A stretch of DNA of 64,000 bases from Ulota crispa (lineage: Eukaryota; Streptophyta; Bryopsida; Orthotrichales; Orthotrichaceae), in the NCBI GenBank assembly GCA_963920765.1, contig OY987247.1, positions 434,001 to 498,000 on the forward strand. The letters are read 5' to 3'. The translations under genes were made by a program, and so were the position numbers. Shown one piece after another: positions 63,275-64,000 of the stretch; positions within the stretch are counted from its first letter, which is position 1; every line of letters starts with the position of its first letter. The notes beneath the pieces are model-generated. The model did not search any database. It was not told the DNA's origin and saw nothing but the letters and a program-made list of their open reading frames with translations.

Positions 63275-63589
63275 AGGTAGGAGCACCCATAAGTGTTAGT
63301 TCAAGGGTTTTGAACATGATGAGTATTAATAAACAATTAGCAAATTATAGGATCCTTTTAGGAGCAAAAAAATAATGAGTTTGCACTTTCAAATGTATTA
63401 TTTGGATACTGTGAGAAGAAGTTGTGAATTTTTTTAAGAGCAAAATGCCATTTCATCCATAACCAACACTAAGGTTTCATGTTCACATGTTGTACTTCCT
63501 TGTAATTACATCTATTCATTTCCACAGATTTTCCAAGATTTCAAAGGTGACAATTATGGGGACACTAACGCTTATGGGTGTTCCTACCT
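63275..63589. mobile_element. TA-flanked MITE, AGGTAGGAGC family, copy E
   Basis: The left end is AGGTAGGAGCACCCATAAGT; the right end is the complement of AGGTAGGAACACCCATAAGC. TA flanks both. The interior matches copies A-C (GGGTTTTGAACATGATGAGT, AATTATAGGATCCT). Confidence 0.92.
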
Positions 63590-64000
63590 TAAATGTGATT
63601 TTGGTTTCTAGGAACTCAAATTTGACAGGCTTGATTGGGGTGCATTAAAATGAAATACCAATGATGCAAGATAATAAAATGCCAATTATACACCAAATTA
63701 TGCAAAAAAATTCAAATGGCATAATAGAGTGTATGTACATTTGTTGCAGGGCTACCAAATCTTTAAAGGGTTAAATTATTTAAAAAACATGACATATCCA
63801 CCATTTGATACTACAATATCATCACAAGTTTAAAATCTTCTCCATTGGGGTTGACTGGTATTGTGTAACACACACCCTTCTTGCACCCTTCTTGCAAGTT
63901 CTGTCCAAGTTCTGTAATACATCCAACACCTTCTTTTTTTTCAATGACATTTTTTTGTCAATTAATTCTTTATATTGCAACACACATCATTTCTTAAACG
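63590..64000. other. Window end, partial repeat
   Basis: CTTTAAAGGG followed by TTAA at 63771-63774 looks like the right end of another TTAA-type element; no left end was found. Nothing else is recognised. Confidence 0.35.

Overview
The window looks like nuclear DNA of a streptophyte (land plant or close algal relative). Gene islands of balanced base composition, with GT-AG introns, sit in long AT-rich stretches crowded with small inverted-repeat transposons. The gene set is typical of green plants: a DEX1 orthologue, an SMT2-type sterol methyltransferase, a plant-type NUP62, an ATXR7-type SET-domain protein, a PDAP1-family phosphoprotein and a COA1-like protein. I cannot name the species. 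All multi-exon models were built by hand from splice sites and reading phase, and every model closes in frame.

Layout. 1-7.6 kb: no gene; a decayed NUP62 fragment and a dense stack of MITEs, several with visible target duplications. 7.66-14.4 kb (+): DEX1, 13 exons, 830 aa. 14.4-20.9 kb: AT-rich, with MITEs and a 1,047-bp CACTA-type element. 20.98-22.84 kb (+): a short three-exon COA1-like gene, easily missed because it is so split. 22.8-27.0 kb: several MITE families. 27.08-29.07 kb (-): PDAP1-like gene, 8 exons, 163 aa. 29.1-30.3 kb: head-to-head intergenic region holding a MITE and a second decayed NUP62 fragment. 30.29-35.06 kb (+): NUP62, 11 exons, 708 aa. 36.54-37.66 kb (-): intronless SMT2, 372 aa, tail to tail with NUP62. 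37.7-47.1 kb: repeats, including a hAT-like element with an 8-bp duplication. 47.09-55.85 kb (+): ATXR7/SET1-like H3K4 methyltransferase, 11 exons, about 1,629 aa. 55.9-64 kb: repeats, no convincing gene.

The genes are unrelated housekeeping or developmental functions (exine/wall and secretory Ca2+ binding, mitochondrial assembly, nuclear pore, sterol side-chain alkylation, histone methylation) and form no operon-like system. The most unusual content is the repeat fraction. One family of elements is flanked by TTAA with CCC...GGG ends, the signature of piggyBac elements. Others are a TA-flanked family with AGGTAGGAGC ends, several CACTA-type miniature families, a Tourist/Harbinger-like element and two NUP62-derived genomic fragments. 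I did not find a self-contained novel gene system, and no transposase gene is recognisable.
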